From Gammaproteobacteria bacterium (lineage in GTDB: Bacteria > Pseudomonadota > Gammaproteobacteria > Steroidobacterales > Woeseiaceae), in NCBI GenBank assembly GCA_029865385.1, contig JAOUGX010000033.1, positions 1 to 32,487 on the forward strand: a stretch of DNA of 32,487 nt. The letters run 5' to 3'. Below are positions 14,328 through 26,212 of the stretch, piece by piece. A model generated the notes under the pieces. That model was not told where the DNA came from and searched no databases. It saw only the letters and a list, made by a program, of their open reading frames with translations. Made by a program: the position numbers and the translations under genes. How positions within the stretch are numbered: the stretch's first letter is position 1; each line of letters begins with the position of its first letter.

Positions 14328-15824
14328 ATGGAATACTTCACTACGACCAGCGGCGCTGCCCGCCAAACCGGGCAATGTGTCATCGTCGGAGTCTATGAGA
14401 ACGGCAAACTCAGTCGCGGCGCAGAGGATATGGATGTTGCGAGTCACGGCGCGATCCGCAAATTGCTCAAGCAAGGCGACCTTTGCGATCAGCTGGGTTC
14501 CAGTCGCGTGCTGCGTAACATCGAAGGTGTGCGGGCACAGCGCATCGTCGTCGTCGGCCTTGGCGACGCAAATGAACTCGGTGTCAGCCAGTTCCGTTAT
14601 GCGCTTCGTTCCGCGCTCGACAGTCTTGCGGGCAGCAAGATCAAGGACATCGTCAATTTCCTGACCCTGGAAGATATCGAAGGCAGCAGTGCCTATTACC
14701 TCGCGCGCTACACGGTCGAGACGATCCACGGAAAACTCTACTCATTCAACAACCTGAAGACCGGCAAGACCGTGGGCGACATACCGGTCAAAAAAATCGG
14801 CATTGCCGTTGCCAGCCGCAGTGATGCCACGAAAGCAAAGCTTGGCGCGACACATGCCGACGCGATATCGCAGGGGATGAAGCTGGCGCGCGATCTCGGC
14901 AACCTGCCGCCGAACGTCTGTACGCCGACCTATCTCGCGAAGACGGCACAGAAACTCGCGAACTCGCACGGCGGCCTGCAGACGAAAATTTTGAACGAGC
15001 CGGAGATTCGCAAGCTTGGCATGCATTCCTTCCTGTCCGTCAGCAACGGCTCGGCCGAACCGGCAAAACTGATCGTCATGCAGTACAAGGGCGGCGGCAA
15101 GGACAAGCCCGTGGTGCTGGTAGGCAAGGGCATCACGTTCGACTCCGGCGGCATTTCCCTGAAGCCGCCACCGGCAATGGACGAGATGAAGTTCGATATG
15201 TGCGGCGCCGCATCCGTGATCGCAGCGATCGCAACCGTCGCAATATTGAAACTGCCGATAAACGTCAACGTCGTTGTCCCAACCTGCGAAAACCTGCCGG
15301 GCGGTACGGCAACCCGACCCGGCGATATCGTCGAAAGCATGTCGGGACAGACAATAGAAATACTGAACACCGACGCCGAGGGCCGATTGATCCTGTGCGA
15401 TGCGTTAACTTACTCGCGGCGATTCAAACCGCATACCGTTATCGATGTGGCCACCCTGACAGGCGCCTGCGTTATCGCGCTCGGCCACTACCGTACTGCG
15501 GTAATGAGTCCGTCCGACGATCTTGCAGCGAAAATAACCGGCGCCGGTATCGCGGCCGATGACCGATGCTGGCAGATGCCGATGGGGCCCGAGTACGAGC
15601 GGCTGTTGCGCAGCAATTTTGCGGATATGGCCAACGTCGGCACCCGTGAAGGCGGCGCCATCACGGCCGCCTGCTTCCTTGGAAAATTTACAAAGGGACT
15701 GAACTGGGCCCACCTCGATATCGCGGGAACCGCTTCGCGCTCCGGTGTACGCAAGGGTGCAACAGGGCGGCCGGTTCCGGTGTTGAGCGAGTTCCTGCTC
15801 AGGCACGCCGGCGCCCTCCCCTGA
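14328..15824 (+). CDS. pepA: Leucyl aminopeptidase (cytosol aminopeptidase, M17)
   Basis: A 498-residue two-metal exopeptidase that removes N-terminal amino acids. In gammaproteobacteria PepA also binds DNA in recombination and regulation. I start at ATG 14328 (EYFTTTSG...), which aligns with the E. coli N-terminus; the frame is open to 14166 but upstream residues do not resemble PepA. AAGGAA lies 11 bases before. Metal and active-site residues are visible: Lys267 and Asp272 (GKGITFDSGG), Asp290 (KFDMCGAA), and Asp349, Glu351 and Arg353 (NTDAEGRL). The length matches the family (about 500). holC begins 2 bases after the stop, indicating an operon with holC and perhaps valS. Confidence 0.96.
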   Translation: MEYFTTTSGAARQTGQCVIVGVYENGKLSRGAEDMDVASHGAIRKLLKQGDLCDQLGSSRVLRNIEGVRAQRIVVVGLGDANELGVSQFRYALRSALDSLAGSKIKDIVNFLTLEDIEGSSAYYLARYTVETIHGKLYSFNNLKTGKTVGDIPVKKIGIAVASRSDATKAKLGATHADAISQGMKLARDLGNLPPNVCTPTYLAKTAQKLANSHGGLQTKILNEPEIRKLGMHSFLSVSNGSAEPAKLIVMQYKGGGKDKPVVLVGKGITFDSGGISLKPPPAMDEMKFDMCGAASVIAAIATVAILKLPINVNVVVPTCENLPGGTATRPGDIVESMSGQTIEILNTDAEGRLILCDALTYSRRFKPHTVIDVATLTGACVIALGHYRTAVMSPSDDLAAKITGAGIAADDRCWQMPMGPEYERLLRSNFADMANVGTREGGAITAACFLGKFTKGLNWAHLDIAGTASRSGVRKGATGRPVPVLSEFLLRHAGALP

Positions 15825-15826
15825 GC

Positions 15827-16255
15827 ATGTCACGGGTCGATTTCTACATTCTTGCTGATGCCGGCGAATCTGCCCGGCACATTTTTGCGTGCCGTCTCGC
15901 GGAAAAAGCCTATCGCCTGAAGAACTCGGTGCACATCCGCACTGACGATCGGGGCCTTGCGTCCAGGATCGACGACCTGCTGTGGACATTCCGCGACGGC
16001 AGCTTCGTGCCGCACGAGATTGTCGGGACCCAGGCGACCGCTGAGGCGCCCGTCACCATCGGCAGTAGCGACAACGACAGTGCGGCCGGCGGCGATCTGT
16101 TGATTAACCTTTGTAAGGATCTGCCGGCGAATCCTGCGGCTTTTCCGCGCATCGCGGAGATTGTAAGCTCCGATGAGGACAGCCGCCTGCATAGCAGGCA
16201 GAGGTTCGCAGCCTACCGCGACCAGGGACATTCACTGGACACACACAATATCTGA
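15827..16255 (+). CDS. holC: DNA polymerase III chi subunit
   Basis: A 142-residue homologue of HolC (E. coli 147), which links the clamp loader to single-strand-binding protein. The pattern is typical: VDFYILADAG at the N-terminus, CRLAEKAYRLKNSVHIRTDD (about residues 22-41), then DDLLWTFRDGSFVPHEI (about 49-65), and a later LLINLCKDLP block. The position between pepA and valS is the well-known gammaproteobacterial order and supports the call. The ATG lies 2 bases after the pepA stop. The C-terminal region is less conserved, as usual for this family. Confidence 0.93.
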   Translation: MSRVDFYILADAGESARHIFACRLAEKAYRLKNSVHIRTDDRGLASRIDDLLWTFRDGSFVPHEIVGTQATAEAPVTIGSSDNDSAAGGDLLINLCKDLPANPAAFPRIAEIVSSDEDSRLHSRQRFAAYRDQGHSLDTHNI

Positions 16256-16349
16256 ACGGGCGGATTGGCCTTCGCCACTGCAATGACGGGCCCGGCGCGC
16301 ATGCCTCGCTATGATTAAATATTTTTTTTGAATATATCGATTGAGTTTA

Positions 16350-19106
16350 ATGGATAAGTCTTACCGCCCGCAGGACATCGAGCGACGCCAATACCAGCGC
16401 TGGGAAGAAAACGGCTACTTCGCACCCGGTGGCGATGGAAAGCCGTATTGCATCGTCATTCCGCCGCCGAACGTGACCGGAACCCTGCATATGGGCCATG
16501 CGTTCCAGGACACGATCATGGACGCGCTGATCCGCTATCACCGTATGCTCGGCCGCAATACGCTGTGGCAACCGGGCACGGATCACGCGGGCATAGCCAC
16601 GCAGATGGTGGTTGAACGCCAGCTAAACGCCCGGGGCCAGAGTCGCCGCGATCTCGGCCGAGAGAAATTCGTCGAAAAGGTATGGGAATGGAAAAAGGAA
16701 TCGGGCGGGCAGATCTCGCAGCAATTGCGCCGCATGGGCGCCAGCGTCGACTGGAAGCGCGAGCGTTTCACGATGGACGAGGACCTGTCGGCGGCAGTAA
16801 CCGAAGTCTTCGTTCGTCTGTACGACGAAAAGCTCATTTACCGCGGCAAGCGGCTGGTGAATTGGGATCCGGTGCTGCACACCGCGTTATCCGATCTCGA
16901 GGTGCTGCAGGAAGATGAGGCCGGGCACCTGTGGCACTTCCGTTATCCGCTGGCGTCGGGCGATGGCCATCTTGTCGTCGCAACCACCAGGCCGGAAACG
17001 ATGCTCGGCGATTCCGCTGTGGCGGTGCACCCTGACGACGAACGCTACCGTGAATTGATCGGGCAGGATGTGATCCTGCCAATCGTCGACCGACGCATGC
17101 CGATCGTCGCGGACGACTATGTCGATCCGGAATTCGGTACGGGCTGCGTGAAGATAACGCCGGCACACGATTTCAACGACTACGAACTCGGCCGTCGTCA
17201 CGACTTGCCGATGTACAACATTTTCGACGACAACGCAGCAATTAACGACACTGCGCCGGCGCCTTACCGCGGACTCGATCGCTTCGACGCGCGCGAAAAG
17301 ATCGTTGCCGAACTGGATGCGCTCGGGCTGGTCGAGAGAATCGAAGATTACGTCTGCAAGATTCCGCGCGGCGATCGCAGCGGCGCGGTCGTCGAACCCT
17401 ACCTGACCGATCAGTGGTACGTCAGCATCAAGCCACTGGCAGAACCCGCTATAAAGGCCGTCGAAACCGGTCGCATCCGCTTCGTCCCGGAAAACTGGTC
17501 GAAAACCTATTACGAGTGGATGCACAACATCCAGGACTGGTGCATCAGCCGGCAACTGTGGTGGGGCCACCGTATCCCGGCATGGTACGACAGCGACGGC
17601 AATATCTACGTCGGCCGTGACGAAGCCGACGCGCGGGCCAAGAACGAACTTGCCGATTCTGTTGAACTTCGGCAGGACGAGGATGTTCTGGATACCTGGT
17701 TCTCGTCGGCGTTGTGGCCGTTCAGCACCCAGGGCTGGCCACAGCAGACCGAAGACCTGAAAACTTTTTATCCGGGCCAGGTGCTGGTCACCGGCTTCGA
17801 CATTATCTTCTTCTGGGTTGCCCGCATGATCATGATGGGACTCAAGTTCATGGGCGACGTGCCGTTCCATGAGGTTTACATCCACGGCCTGATCCGCGAC
17901 CAGGACGGGCAGAAAATGTCCAAGTCCAAGGGCAACGTTCTCGACCCGCTGGATCTTATCGACGGGGTAGACCTCGAAACCCTGCTCGAAAAGCGCACCA
18001 GCGGCCTGATGCAGGATCACCTTCGGCCCGCCATCGAAAAGGCAACGCGCAAGCAGTTTCCGCATGGCATCGATGAATTCGGCGCCGACGCGCTCCGGTT
18101 TACCTTTGCATCGCTGGCAACGACCGGCCGTGACATCCGTTTCGATCTTGGCCGCATCGATGGCTACAGCAATTTCTGCAACAAGCTGTGGAACGCCGCC
18201 AACTACGTGTTGATGAACACCGACGAGCTCGACGATGGCGACGCCTGCTACGGCCCCGCCGATCGCTGGATTCGTTCTCGGCTGGATCGCGCCGTGGGAT
18301 CGGTACGCGAGCATTTGGACAACTACCGCCTGGATCTCGCTGCGCAAGTGATGTACGACTTCACCTGGTACGAGTTCTGTGCCTGGTACCTGGAACTGTC
18401 CAAACCGGTTCTTCAGTCCGATGAAAGCAGCCCGGAAGAAAAACGCGGCACCCGGCGAACACTAATCGAGGTGCAGGAAACGCTGCTTCGTTTATTGCAC
18501 CCTCTGATGCCATTCATCACCGAAGAAATCTGGGGGCATGTCGCACCACGGGCCGGAGTCACCGGCGACACCATCATGCTGCAGGCGTTTCCCGAATCGT
18601 CTCCGGCAAATCGCGACGCTCAGGCGGAGCAGGAACTCGACTGGGTCATGCGATTCATTCTCGGAATCCGGCAGATCCGCGGAGAAATGGACATTGCGCC
18701 GGGCAAACCGCTGCCTGTCATCATGGAGAATGCCACTGCGCAGGATACGGAACTCGCGAACCAACATGCGGCCTTGCTAAAGCGCGTCGGCCGCGTCGAC
18801 TCCATCTCGCTGCTGCAAGCCGGCGAAACGGCGCCGCCGGCCGCGACCGCGCTGCATGGCGAGATGCGGCTGCTGGTGCCGATGCAGGGCCTGATCGACG
18901 TGGATGCGGAGCGGCAACGACTGGCTAAGCAGAAGGAAAAAATTCTGATCGACCTGGAGCGAAGCCGCAACAAGTTGGCCAATGCCAATTTTGTGAACAA
19001 TGCGCCGCCCGATGTCGTCTCACAGGAGTCGCGCCGCGCCGAAGAATTCCAGAGCCAGCTGTCGCAGATCGACGAGCAAATTGCCCGCCTGGCCAGTTTT
19101 ATTTGA
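16350..19106 (+). CDS. valS: Valyl-tRNA synthetase
   Basis: A 918-residue class I synthetase that charges tRNA-Val and edits misactivated threonine. The HIGH-type motif is HMGH (residues 47-50, in [13 protein letters not shown]) and the KMSKS loop is at 522-526. The CP1 editing domain (about residues 200-340, with [11 protein letters not shown] and [10 protein letters not shown]), anticodon-binding domain and C-terminal coiled coil (about 848-918, [21 protein letters not shown]) are all present. I use ATG 16350, which matches the E. coli start; TTG 16341 is an in-frame alternative. It follows holC after about 94 bases that include a run of eight T (16322-16329), so it may have its own promoter. 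Confidence 0.97.
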   Translation: MDKSYRPQDIERRQYQRWEENGYFAPGGDGKPYCIVIPPPNVTGTLHMGHAFQDTIMDALIRYHRMLGRNTLWQPGTDHAGIATQMVVERQLNARGQSRRDLGREKFVEKVWEWKKESGGQISQQLRRMGASVDWKRERFTMDEDLSAAVTEVFVRLYDEKLIYRGKRLVNWDPVLHTALSDLEVLQEDEAGHLWHFRYPLASGDGHLVVATTRPETMLGDSAVAVHPDDERYRELIGQDVILPIVDRRMPIVADDYVDPEFGTGCVKITPAHDFNDYELGRRHDLPMYNIFDDNAAINDTAPAPYRGLDRFDAREKIVAELDALGLVERIEDYVCKIPRGDRSGAVVEPYLTDQWYVSIKPLAEPAIKAVETGRIRFVPENWSKTYYEWMHNIQDWCISRQLWWGHRIPAWYDSDGNIYVGRDEADARAKNELADSVELRQDEDVLDTWFSSALWPFSTQGWPQQTEDLKTFYPGQVLVTGFDIIFFWVARMIMMGLKFMGDVPFHEVYIHGLIRDQDGQKMSKSKGNVLDPLDLIDGVDLETLLEKRTSGLMQDHLRPAIEKATRKQFPHGIDEFGADALRFTFASLATTGRDIRFDLGRIDGYSNFCNKLWNAANYVLMNTDELDDGDACYGPADRWIRSRLDRAVGSVREHLDNYRLDLAAQVMYDFTWYEFCAWYLELSKPVLQSDESSPEEKRGTRRTLIEVQETLLRLLHPLMPFITEEIWGHVAPRAGVTGDTIMLQAFPESSPANRDAQAEQELDWVMRFILGIRQIRGEMDIAPGKPLPVIMENATAQDTELANQHAALLKRVGRVDSISLLQAGETAPPAATALHGEMRLLVPMQGLIDVDAERQRLAKQKEKILIDLERSRNKLANANFVNNAPPDVVSQESRRAEEFQSQLSQIDEQIARLASFI

Positions 19107-19201
19107 GGCACAGATCACAATTCGGCTGGCAGGGAGTGCAAAGGTCCGACCGATCCGCGACTATTGGTGGCATATATTGTCCGGGCAAGCAGGAGTCCTT
19201 G

Positions 19202-20138
<937 letters not shown>

Positions 20139-20164
<26 letters not shown>

Positions 20165-21164
20165 TAGACTACCGGGCGTTCTCAATCCGACGCGATTACG
20201 AGAAGCGGCGCAGGAACGCGTAGGCCGCTGGGCACAAAAGCGCCAAGGTAAAGATCCCCGAAATACGCGCCTGTTGTCGAAGCGCATCTACATCCTTCCG
20301 ACAGGCATCGGACTCATCTTCGCGCTGATGACCTTTGCCATGCTGCTCGGCTCTATGAACTACAACAACAACCTGTCGTTCGTGCTGACTTTCCTGCTGA
20401 TCAGCGCGGGCCTGGTCTCGATGCACCAGTGCCAGCGGAATCTTGTCGGCCTGGAGATCAGCTTTGCCGGCGTGGATCCGGTATTTGCCGGGCAGTCGGC
20501 GGAGTTTCGTATTGCCGTTACCAATCATGCGAGAACGCGCCGCTACAATATCCAGCTATATTTCGGGCGCATCCGCAGCGATATCGACGACCTCGAGCCC
20601 GGCGAGAGCCGCGTATTTCACCTCGACCTGCCGACCACGGCACGAGGACAGGTCAGCCTGCCGCGATTCGGCATCCGCACGCTTTTCCCGTTTGAACTCT
20701 TCAGAGCATGGGCCTGGCTGCACATGGACCTGCAGGGTCTGGTGTACCCGCGGCCGGCCGATCACGCACCGTTGCCACCGCCGACGGAAACCGCGCACGG
20801 CCACCGGCAGCACGACGCACGCGGCGAGGAGGATTTCGCGGGCCTGCGCAAATTTCATAGCGGTGATTCACCGCGACAGGTCGCGTGGAAAGCCTTTGCA
20901 CGCAGCGGCGACCTGCTGTCGAAGCAGTTCTCCGGCGCGGATACCAGCAGCCAGTGGTTCGATCTCCGGCAGGTCGAGGCCGCGGATTTCGAAACGCGGC
21001 TGTCGATCCTTACGCGCTGGATAGTCGATGCGGAACGAACCCACGCCGACTACGGACTGCGGCTGATCAGTGACGAAATTCCGCCGGCCAACGGCGCCGC
21101 GCACCGGCACCAATGCCTGGAGGCGCTGGCACTGATCGACTTCGACAGCGGGTCCCTGTCGTGA
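20139..21164 (+). CDS. DUF58 domain membrane protein
   Basis: A 341-residue protein of the DUF58 family, encoded with MoxR ATPases in many bacteria. A basic N-terminal segment is followed by two close membrane helices (about residues 53-95: IYILPTGIGLIFALMTFAML and LSFVLTFLLISAGLV). A beta-rich stretch follows, then the conserved DUF58 core (about residues 230-265: DFAGLRKFHSGDSPRQVAWK and FARSGDLLSKQF), which resembles part of a von Willebrand A-like fold. It overlaps moxR upstream by about 29 bases and the transglutaminase downstream by 4 bases (GTGA), so the three are likely made together. The function of this system is not established beyond a link to envelope stress or maturation. Confidence 0.9.
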
Positions 21165-23128
21165 GCCGCCGCAATGGTACAGACGGCTCCCTGCTGGCGA
21201 GTTTGCCCTACACGCTCGGCGCCCTGGCGTTTTCCATAGCGCCGCACGTTCAGTATTTGCCGGTGTGGGTGACCGTGACTTTCCTGAGCTGTTCGGCCGC
21301 TCGCTGGTACATCGAGAAACGACGCTGGCGACTGCCGCCGGCGTGGCTGCGAATCGCGCTCGCGATGCTGTGTTTCCTCGCCATCCTGTTCTCGTATAAC
21401 CAGACGATAAGTGGAGTAGGACCCGGGTCCGCGCTGCTCGCGGTCATGGGTTCGCTGAAGATGCTAGAAACGCGCGTACGGCGCGATCAGTTTGTACTGT
21501 TGTTCATTTCCATTTTCATGATCATGGCGTCGCTGCTGCGCGAACAATACCTTTGGTCGCTGCCCTATTTGCTCGCCGCCGTGCTAATCACAATGACGGC
21601 CTGGCTGCGTATGTCACAAGCCCGCGACGTCAGCTTGCTCCACAGCCTGCGCAGCAGCTCCCGTCTGCTGCTCTATGCGGCGCCGATTGCGCTTGCGATG
21701 TGGATATTCTTCCCGCGAATCTCGACGCCGTTCTGGTCCGTACCGATCGATACCAGCAGCGGCCGCTCCGGCTTGAGCGAAAACATGAGTCCCGGCGATA
21801 TCAGTTCGCTGTCACTTTCCGATGCTGTTGCCTTCCGCGTTACCTTCGATGGAGCTGTTCCACCGCCGAGCCAGCGCTATTGGCGGGGCCTGGTATTGCA
21901 CCAGTTCAACGGGCGCAGCTGGACCGGTCGGGAACCGCTGCCTGATCCGAAAGCGAGGGACCGTATTTCTGCCACCGGCGATGCCTATCGTTACCAGGTC
22001 ACGCTCGAACCCACCCGGCAACACTGGATCTTCGCGCTGGACATTCCTGTCGACTGGAGCCCCGAGACGATCAAGATGGGGAGTGATCTGCATCTCGCTT
22101 ACACGTTCCCGATCGATCAGCGAATTCGCTACAGCGCCGTATCGCGTACGCGTTATTCGGTCGACTCGCAGCTCACAAGGATGGCCCGGGACTGGTACAC
22201 GCGCTTTCCGGAAGAGCGAAACCCGCGCTCGATTGAATACGCCCGCGAACTGCGCGCCGCGGCGGGCAGCGACGAGCGCTACATCAATACCGTTATCAGA
22301 GCGTTTCACGACGAAGAATACTTCTACACGCTGCAGCCGCCTGTGCTGGGCCGCGATCCGGTCGATCAATTTCTTTTTCAGACCCGCCGCGGCTTCTGCG
22401 AACACTACGCATCCGCTTTTGCGCTGCTGATGCGGGCGGCCGGCATACCCTCACGCATCGTCCTCGGTTACCAGGGAGGCGAACTGAATCCCTACGGTAA
22501 TCACATGATCGTGCGGCAATCCGACGCTCACGCATGGACCGAAGTATGGTTGGCGGATCGCGGCTGGCAGCGCATCGATCCGACGGCGGCCGTTGCCCCG
22601 GAACGAATCGAATCCGGCATGTCGGGCGCCATGTTCGGCGAGATAGGCGCAAGCTGGGGACTGAACGCGCCCGCCGAATGGCTGCACCAGCTGACCTTGT
22701 CGCTGGATGCACTGAACGCGAGATGGAACGAATGGATTCTCGGTTACGGCCCGGAGAACCAGGAGCGTTTCATGAAATGGCTTGGCATGAGCAAGCCGGA
22801 CTGGCAGAAGATGTTTCTCACGCTGATCGCACTGGTCACGATCGGTATCGTCGTTATCAGCATCGTGCTTATGCGGCGCAACCGTCCGCCGCCGCGTGAC
22901 CCGGCTGCCGTGCTTTACGGCCAGTTCACGCGAAAGGCCGGCCTGCCACCGCGCACAGGCGAAACGCCGTTTGATTACGCGCAACGCTTGCGAGAAACAT
23001 CGGTACAGCAATCGGATTGCGTCGATCGTGTCACGTCACGTTATCTGAAAGCGCGCTACGGCACGCCGGATGAACACGCATTGCAGGAGCTGGAAGACGC
23101 CGTCAGTAAGTTCCGCAGGAGCGCTTGA
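21161..23128 (+). CDS. tgpA: TgpA-type membrane transglutaminase (DUF3488/DUF4129)
   Basis: A 655-residue polytopic protein like Pseudomonas TgpA. The N-terminal DUF3488 region has five or six helices (about residues 10-190). A periplasmic transglutaminase-like domain follows with Cys413 (RRGFCEHYASAFA), His457 (DAHAWTEVW) and Asp473 (QRIDPTAAV) as the papain-like triad. A further helix (about 551-571) and a short C-terminal DUF4129-type tail end the protein. I start at GTG 21161, overlapping the DUF58 stop, not at the earlier in-frame ATG 21113, which would overlap that gene by 52 bases. It closes the moxR operon; its natural substrate is unknown. REP-like repeats follow. Confidence 0.9.
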   Translation: MSRRNGTDGSLLASLPYTLGALAFSIAPHVQYLPVWVTVTFLSCSAARWYIEKRRWRLPPAWLRIALAMLCFLAILFSYNQTISGVGPGSALLAVMGSLKMLETRVRRDQFVLLFISIFMIMASLLREQYLWSLPYLLAAVLITMTAWLRMSQARDVSLLHSLRSSSRLLLYAAPIALAMWIFFPRISTPFWSVPIDTSSGRSGLSENMSPGDISSLSLSDAVAFRVTFDGAVPPPSQRYWRGLVLHQFNGRSWTGREPLPDPKARDRISATGDAYRYQVTLEPTRQHWIFALDIPVDWSPETIKMGSDLHLAYTFPIDQRIRYSAVSRTRYSVDSQLTRMARDWYTRFPEERNPRSIEYARELRAAAGSDERYINTVIRAFHDEEYFYTLQPPVLGRDPVDQFLFQTRRGFCEHYASAFALLMRAAGIPSRIVLGYQGGELNPYGNHMIVRQSDAHAWTEVWLADRGWQRIDPTAAVAPERIESGMSGAMFGEIGASWGLNAPAEWLHQLTLSLDALNARWNEWILGYGPENQERFMKWLGMSKPDWQKMFLTLIALVTIGIVVISIVLMRRNRPPPRDPAAVLYGQFTRKAGLPPRTGETPFDYAQRLRETSVQQSDCVDRVTSRYLKARYGTPDEHALQELEDAVSKFRRSA

Positions 23129-23147
23129 CGCGCATCATTCGTCGCAG

Positions 23148-23211
23148 TCGCCTGCAGTGCAGGCTCCTACAGTCCTGCTGCAGCCCTTGTAGGAGACTGC
23201 ACCGCAGGCGA
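23148..23211. repeat. Inverted pair of 24-bp REP-like repeats
   Basis: The first unit, 23148-23171, is on the minus strand; the second, 23188-23211, is on the plus strand (TGTAGGAGACTGCACCGCAG then GCGA). They differ at two positions and are separated by 16 bases, so together they can form a long stem-loop like a REP doublet (BIME). They lie just after the tgpA stop, in the gap between convergent genes. Confidence 0.8.
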
Positions 23212-23231
23212 CAACGATGCCCGGCAAAACC

Positions 23232-23255
23232 TGTAGGAGCCTGCACCGCAGGCGA
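23232..23255 (+). repeat. Third 24-bp REP-like repeat unit
   Basis: A single plus-strand copy beginning TGTAGGAGCCTGCACCGCAG. It differs from each of the other two units (23148-23171, 23188-23211) at one position. The TGTAGGAG...GGCGA style is like REP units of pseudomonads and relatives. It is 31 bases from the stop of the UMF1 transporter gene, and each unit can fold on its own through CCTGC...GCAGG. Confidence 0.75.
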
Positions 23256-23286
23256 CCGATGTCATGCGGTGCCGACGTAGTTGCGT

Positions 23287-24537
23287 TCAGGATTCTGAAT
23301 CCACGCGCGTAAGTGCTATCGCGCCGAGGACGAACAGCGGCAGAACAGCGACGATGATGAATCGCGGATCGGCAAAAAAGAACCCGACGACTCCGATCAT
23401 GACCGGGCCAAGAACATGCGCGAATTTGGTCAGCATGTTGTAGAAGCCGAAAAACTCGCCCGACCGTTCGGCGGGAATCAGTGAGGCAAATAGAGACCGG
23501 CTCATGCCCTGCACGCCGCCCTGCACCAGGCCGATCGTGACCGCCATTGCATAAAACTGGCCAACCCTTTGCAGGAATACGGCGTAGACCGCAACCGCGA
23601 TGTAAACGGCGAGCCCGACGTATATCGCTCGTTTCGCACCGATGCGGTGTCCGAGGTAACCAAAACCGAGCGTCGCGGGAAATCCGACGAAGTTGGTAAG
23701 CAACAGTGCCAGAACAAGGTCAGATTCCTTGAAACCCAGGCGCTGTCCGAAATTGACAGCCATGAATATCACCGCGAAGAGCCCGCCGATATACAGCCAG
23801 TAGGCGATGAGGAACAGCCAGACCTTGCGATACTCCCTGATCCGGCGGACGGTCTCGGCAAGTGCCTGGTAGGCTGCAAGGATAGTGCTGCCCTTGCCGC
23901 TCGCAGATGCCTTGTTTTCCCGCACGACCAGCATCAGCGGCACCAGGAAAATCAGCCACCAGGCGCCGACAGAAACGAATGCAAACTTGACGCCTTCGGT
24001 TGCGTCGGCAAAACCGAACAGTTGCGGTGACTGCAGCATCCAGACATGCAGCGCAAGGAGCGATGCGCCGCCGAAATAACCGAGGGAAAATCCGAGCGAT
24101 GAAACCAGGCTGTAATGCCTTGGTTCGCTCACGTCGACAATCAAGGAGTCATAAAACACGTTCGCGCTGTAGTAGCCAATGGACGCCAGCGCGAACAACA
24201 CAAGGGCGAGTGGCCATCCACCCTCGCCCACCATTGACAGCGACGCGGTGGCGACGGCACCAATAACGGCCAGCGTGAAGAGAAACCGCTTGCGATAGCC
24301 GCCGCTGTCTGCAATGGCGCCAAGAATCGGCGCCATCAGCGACACGATGAGACTGGCCGATGCGGTCGCCCAGGTCAGTCGGGCGGTTACGGAAGCGCCA
24401 TCATCGCCGGCACTCCAGTACAGGCCGAGAAAAAGCGGAAAGAGTACGGCGAGAACACTGAGTGCGAACGCAGAGTTGCCCCAGTCGTAGAGGGCCCATG
24501 CCACCACCTGCTTGTTGATGAAACGCCTGTCGGCCAT
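23287..24537 (-). CDS. UMF1/Atg22-like MFS transporter
   Basis: A 416-residue transporter with about twelve helices. The N-terminal VAWALYDWGNSAFALSV is the signature of the UMF1 group of the major facilitator superfamily (related to yeast vacuolar Atg22). Further matches are APILGAIADSGGYRKRFL (the loop 2-3 motif), NVFYDSLIVDVSEP, and GVQGMSRSLFASLIPAERSGEFFGFYN in the second half. Some fungal relatives export amino acids from the vacuole; bacterial substrates are unknown. The ATG is 22 bases after the prfC stop on the same strand with no strong ribosome site, so it is probably expressed from the prfC transcript. Convergent with tgpA over REP-like repeats. Confidence 0.88.
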   Translation of the reverse strand: MADRRFINKQVVAWALYDWGNSAFALSVLAVLFPLFLGLYWSAGDDGASVTARLTWATASASLIVSLMAPILGAIADSGGYRKRFLFTLAVIGAVATASLSMVGEGGWPLALVLFALASIGYYSANVFYDSLIVDVSEPRHYSLVSSLGFSLGYFGGASLLALHVWMLQSPQLFGFADATEGVKFAFVSVGAWWLIFLVPLMLVVRENKASASGKGSTILAAYQALAETVRRIREYRKVWLFLIAYWLYIGGLFAVIFMAVNFGQRLGFKESDLVLALLLTNFVGFPATLGFGYLGHRIGAKRAIYVGLAVYIAVAVYAVFLQRVGQFYAMAVTIGLVQGGVQGMSRSLFASLIPAERSGEFFGFYNMLTKFAHVLGPVMIGVVGFFFADPRFIIVAVLPLFVLGAIALTRVDSES

Positions 24538-24559
24538 GGGTATTCGCCGTCGTGATTAA

Positions 24560-26140
24560 TCAGTAATCGCGCGTTGTCCTGAACTCGACCTCCGGCCAAC
24601 GTTCCTCGGTAAGACTAAGATTGACCTTGCTCGGCGCAATGTAGACCAGACTGTCACTGTGATCCAGCGCCAGGTTGTCGTGCGCCTTGCGGGAAAAATC
24701 GGCTAGCATCTTTTCGTCGTCGCATTGAACCCACCTTGCCGTTGCGACGTTTATCGCCTCGAACTGGCACTCGACCTTGTATTCGTCACGCAACCGGTGT
24801 GCAACGACGTCGAACTGCAACGGACCGACTGCACCAAGGATCAGATCGTTGTTTCTGAGCGGCTTGTACAACTGCGTGGCGCCCTCCTCGCACAATTGGG
24901 CGAGCCCCTTTTGCAGCGCCTTGAGACGCAAAGGGTCCTTCAGAATCGCGCGCCGGAAAATTTCCGGCGCGAAACTGGGAATACCGGAGAATCGCAATTG
25001 CTCCCCCTGGGTAAAGCTGTCGCCGATATTGATCGTGCCGTGATTGTGCAGGCCGATGATATCGCCGGCATAGGCAGAATCGGCGTGCTGCCGGTCGGCA
25101 GCCATAAAAGTAATGGCATCCGGAATTCGCATTTCCTTACCGCTGCGCACGTGCAGCAGGCGCATGCCCTTTTCATACATTCCGGAACAAATGCGCATGA
25201 ATGCTATCCGGTCCCTGTGAGCCGGGTCCATGTTTGCCTGAATCTTGAAAATAAACCCGGTCAACTCGCTTTCGCTCGCTGAAACGGTGCGAGTGTCGGC
25301 GACCCGCGATGCCGGTGCCGGTGCGTGCTCGACGAAAGCATCGAGCAACTCCCGCACGCCGAAATTGGTGATCGCCGATCCGAAAAAAACCGGCGTTTGA
25401 CGGCCGGCGAGATATTCGCCGACATCCAGTGCGGGGCAGGCGCCCTTCACCAGTTCGACCTCCTCGCGAAACCTAGCAAGATCGTCGCCCAGCGCTTTCC
25501 CTGCTTCGGCCGAATCCAGTCCGTCGATAGAGCTGATGTTTGACGCACGTTGGCGGCCTGCCGCCGAATAAAGATAAATACGGTCCTGCAATAAATGGTA
25601 AACGCCCTTGAGCTGGCGTCCCATGCCGATCGGCCAGGTAACCGGTGCGCAATGAATACCGAGAACGGATTCGATCTCGTCCAGCAAATCAATCGGTTCG
25701 CGCCCGTCGCGATCGAGCTTGTTGATGAACGTCATGATGGGCGTATCGCGCAGCCTGCAGACCTCCATCAACTTGATAGTGCGTTGCTCGACGCCCTTCG
25801 CGCAGTCGATCACCATCAACGCCGAATCGACCGCGGTCAGTGTCCGGTAGGTATCTTCGGAAAAATCCTCGTGGCCCGGCGTATCCAGAAGATTGACGAT
25901 ACGGTCGCGATACGGAAATTGCATGACAGAAGAGGTAATCGAGATCCCTCGCTCCTGCTCCAAAGCCATCCAGTCCGAGGTGGCGTGCCGGCTCGCCTTC
26001 CGCCCCTTGACAGTGCCGGCCAGCTGGATTGCACCGCCGAAAAGCAGCAGCTTTTCTGTCAGCGTGGTTTTGCCGGCATCGGGATGCGAAATAATCGCAA
26101 AAGTACGTCGCTTGCTGACCTGGGATCGAATATCGGGCAT
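24560..26140 (-). CDS. prfC: Peptide chain release factor 3 (RF3)
   Basis: A 526-residue translational GTPase that recycles RF1 and RF2 from the ribosome after termination. The P-loop is SHPDAGKTT (residues 18-26), followed by [14 protein letters not shown] (G3), NKLDRD (G4) and the RF3-specific [20 protein letters not shown] stretch around residues 55-75. The C-terminal half ([20 protein letters not shown], then [13 protein letters not shown]) matches RF3 and separates it from EF-G and LepA. The length equals that of E. coli PrfC (529). It starts 72 bases after the rimI stop on the same strand and may share its transcript. Confidence 0.96.
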   Translation of the reverse strand: MPDIRSQVSKRRTFAIISHPDAGKTTLTEKLLLFGGAIQLAGTVKGRKASRHATSDWMALEQERGISITSSVMQFPYRDRIVNLLDTPGHEDFSEDTYRTLTAVDSALMVIDCAKGVEQRTIKLMEVCRLRDTPIMTFINKLDRDGREPIDLLDEIESVLGIHCAPVTWPIGMGRQLKGVYHLLQDRIYLYSAAGRQRASNISSIDGLDSAEAGKALGDDLARFREEVELVKGACPALDVGEYLAGRQTPVFFGSAITNFGVRELLDAFVEHAPAPASRVADTRTVSASESELTGFIFKIQANMDPAHRDRIAFMRICSGMYEKGMRLLHVRSGKEMRIPDAITFMAADRQHADSAYAGDIIGLHNHGTINIGDSFTQGEQLRFSGIPSFAPEIFRRAILKDPLRLKALQKGLAQLCEEGATQLYKPLRNNDLILGAVGPLQFDVVAHRLRDEYKVECQFEAINVATARWVQCDDEKMLADFSRKAHDNLALDHSDSLVYIAPSKVNLSLTEERWPEVEFRTTRDY

Positions 26141-26212
26141 GGGATAGCGGGATCGGGCGAAATGGCGGCGCAGTTTAGCCCGAACACCGTGCGCTGGCCA
26201 GCCGGCCGCCGG

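Noticed and set aside
16300-16340. AT-rich stretch with eight T before valS as a terminator of holC
   Set aside because: No stable GC-rich hairpin precedes the T run; it may instead be part of a valS promoter, but no convincing -35/-10 pair was found.
16887-18347. Long minus-strand open frame (486 codons) opposite valS
   Set aside because: It lies wholly antisense to a highly conserved synthetase gene, has no ribosome site and no recognisable domain; high GC content creates such shadow frames.
23148-23255. Three short repeats as a CRISPR array
   Set aside because: One unit is inverted, spacers are of unequal length (16 and 20 bases), the units are palindromic in REP style, and no cas gene is present.
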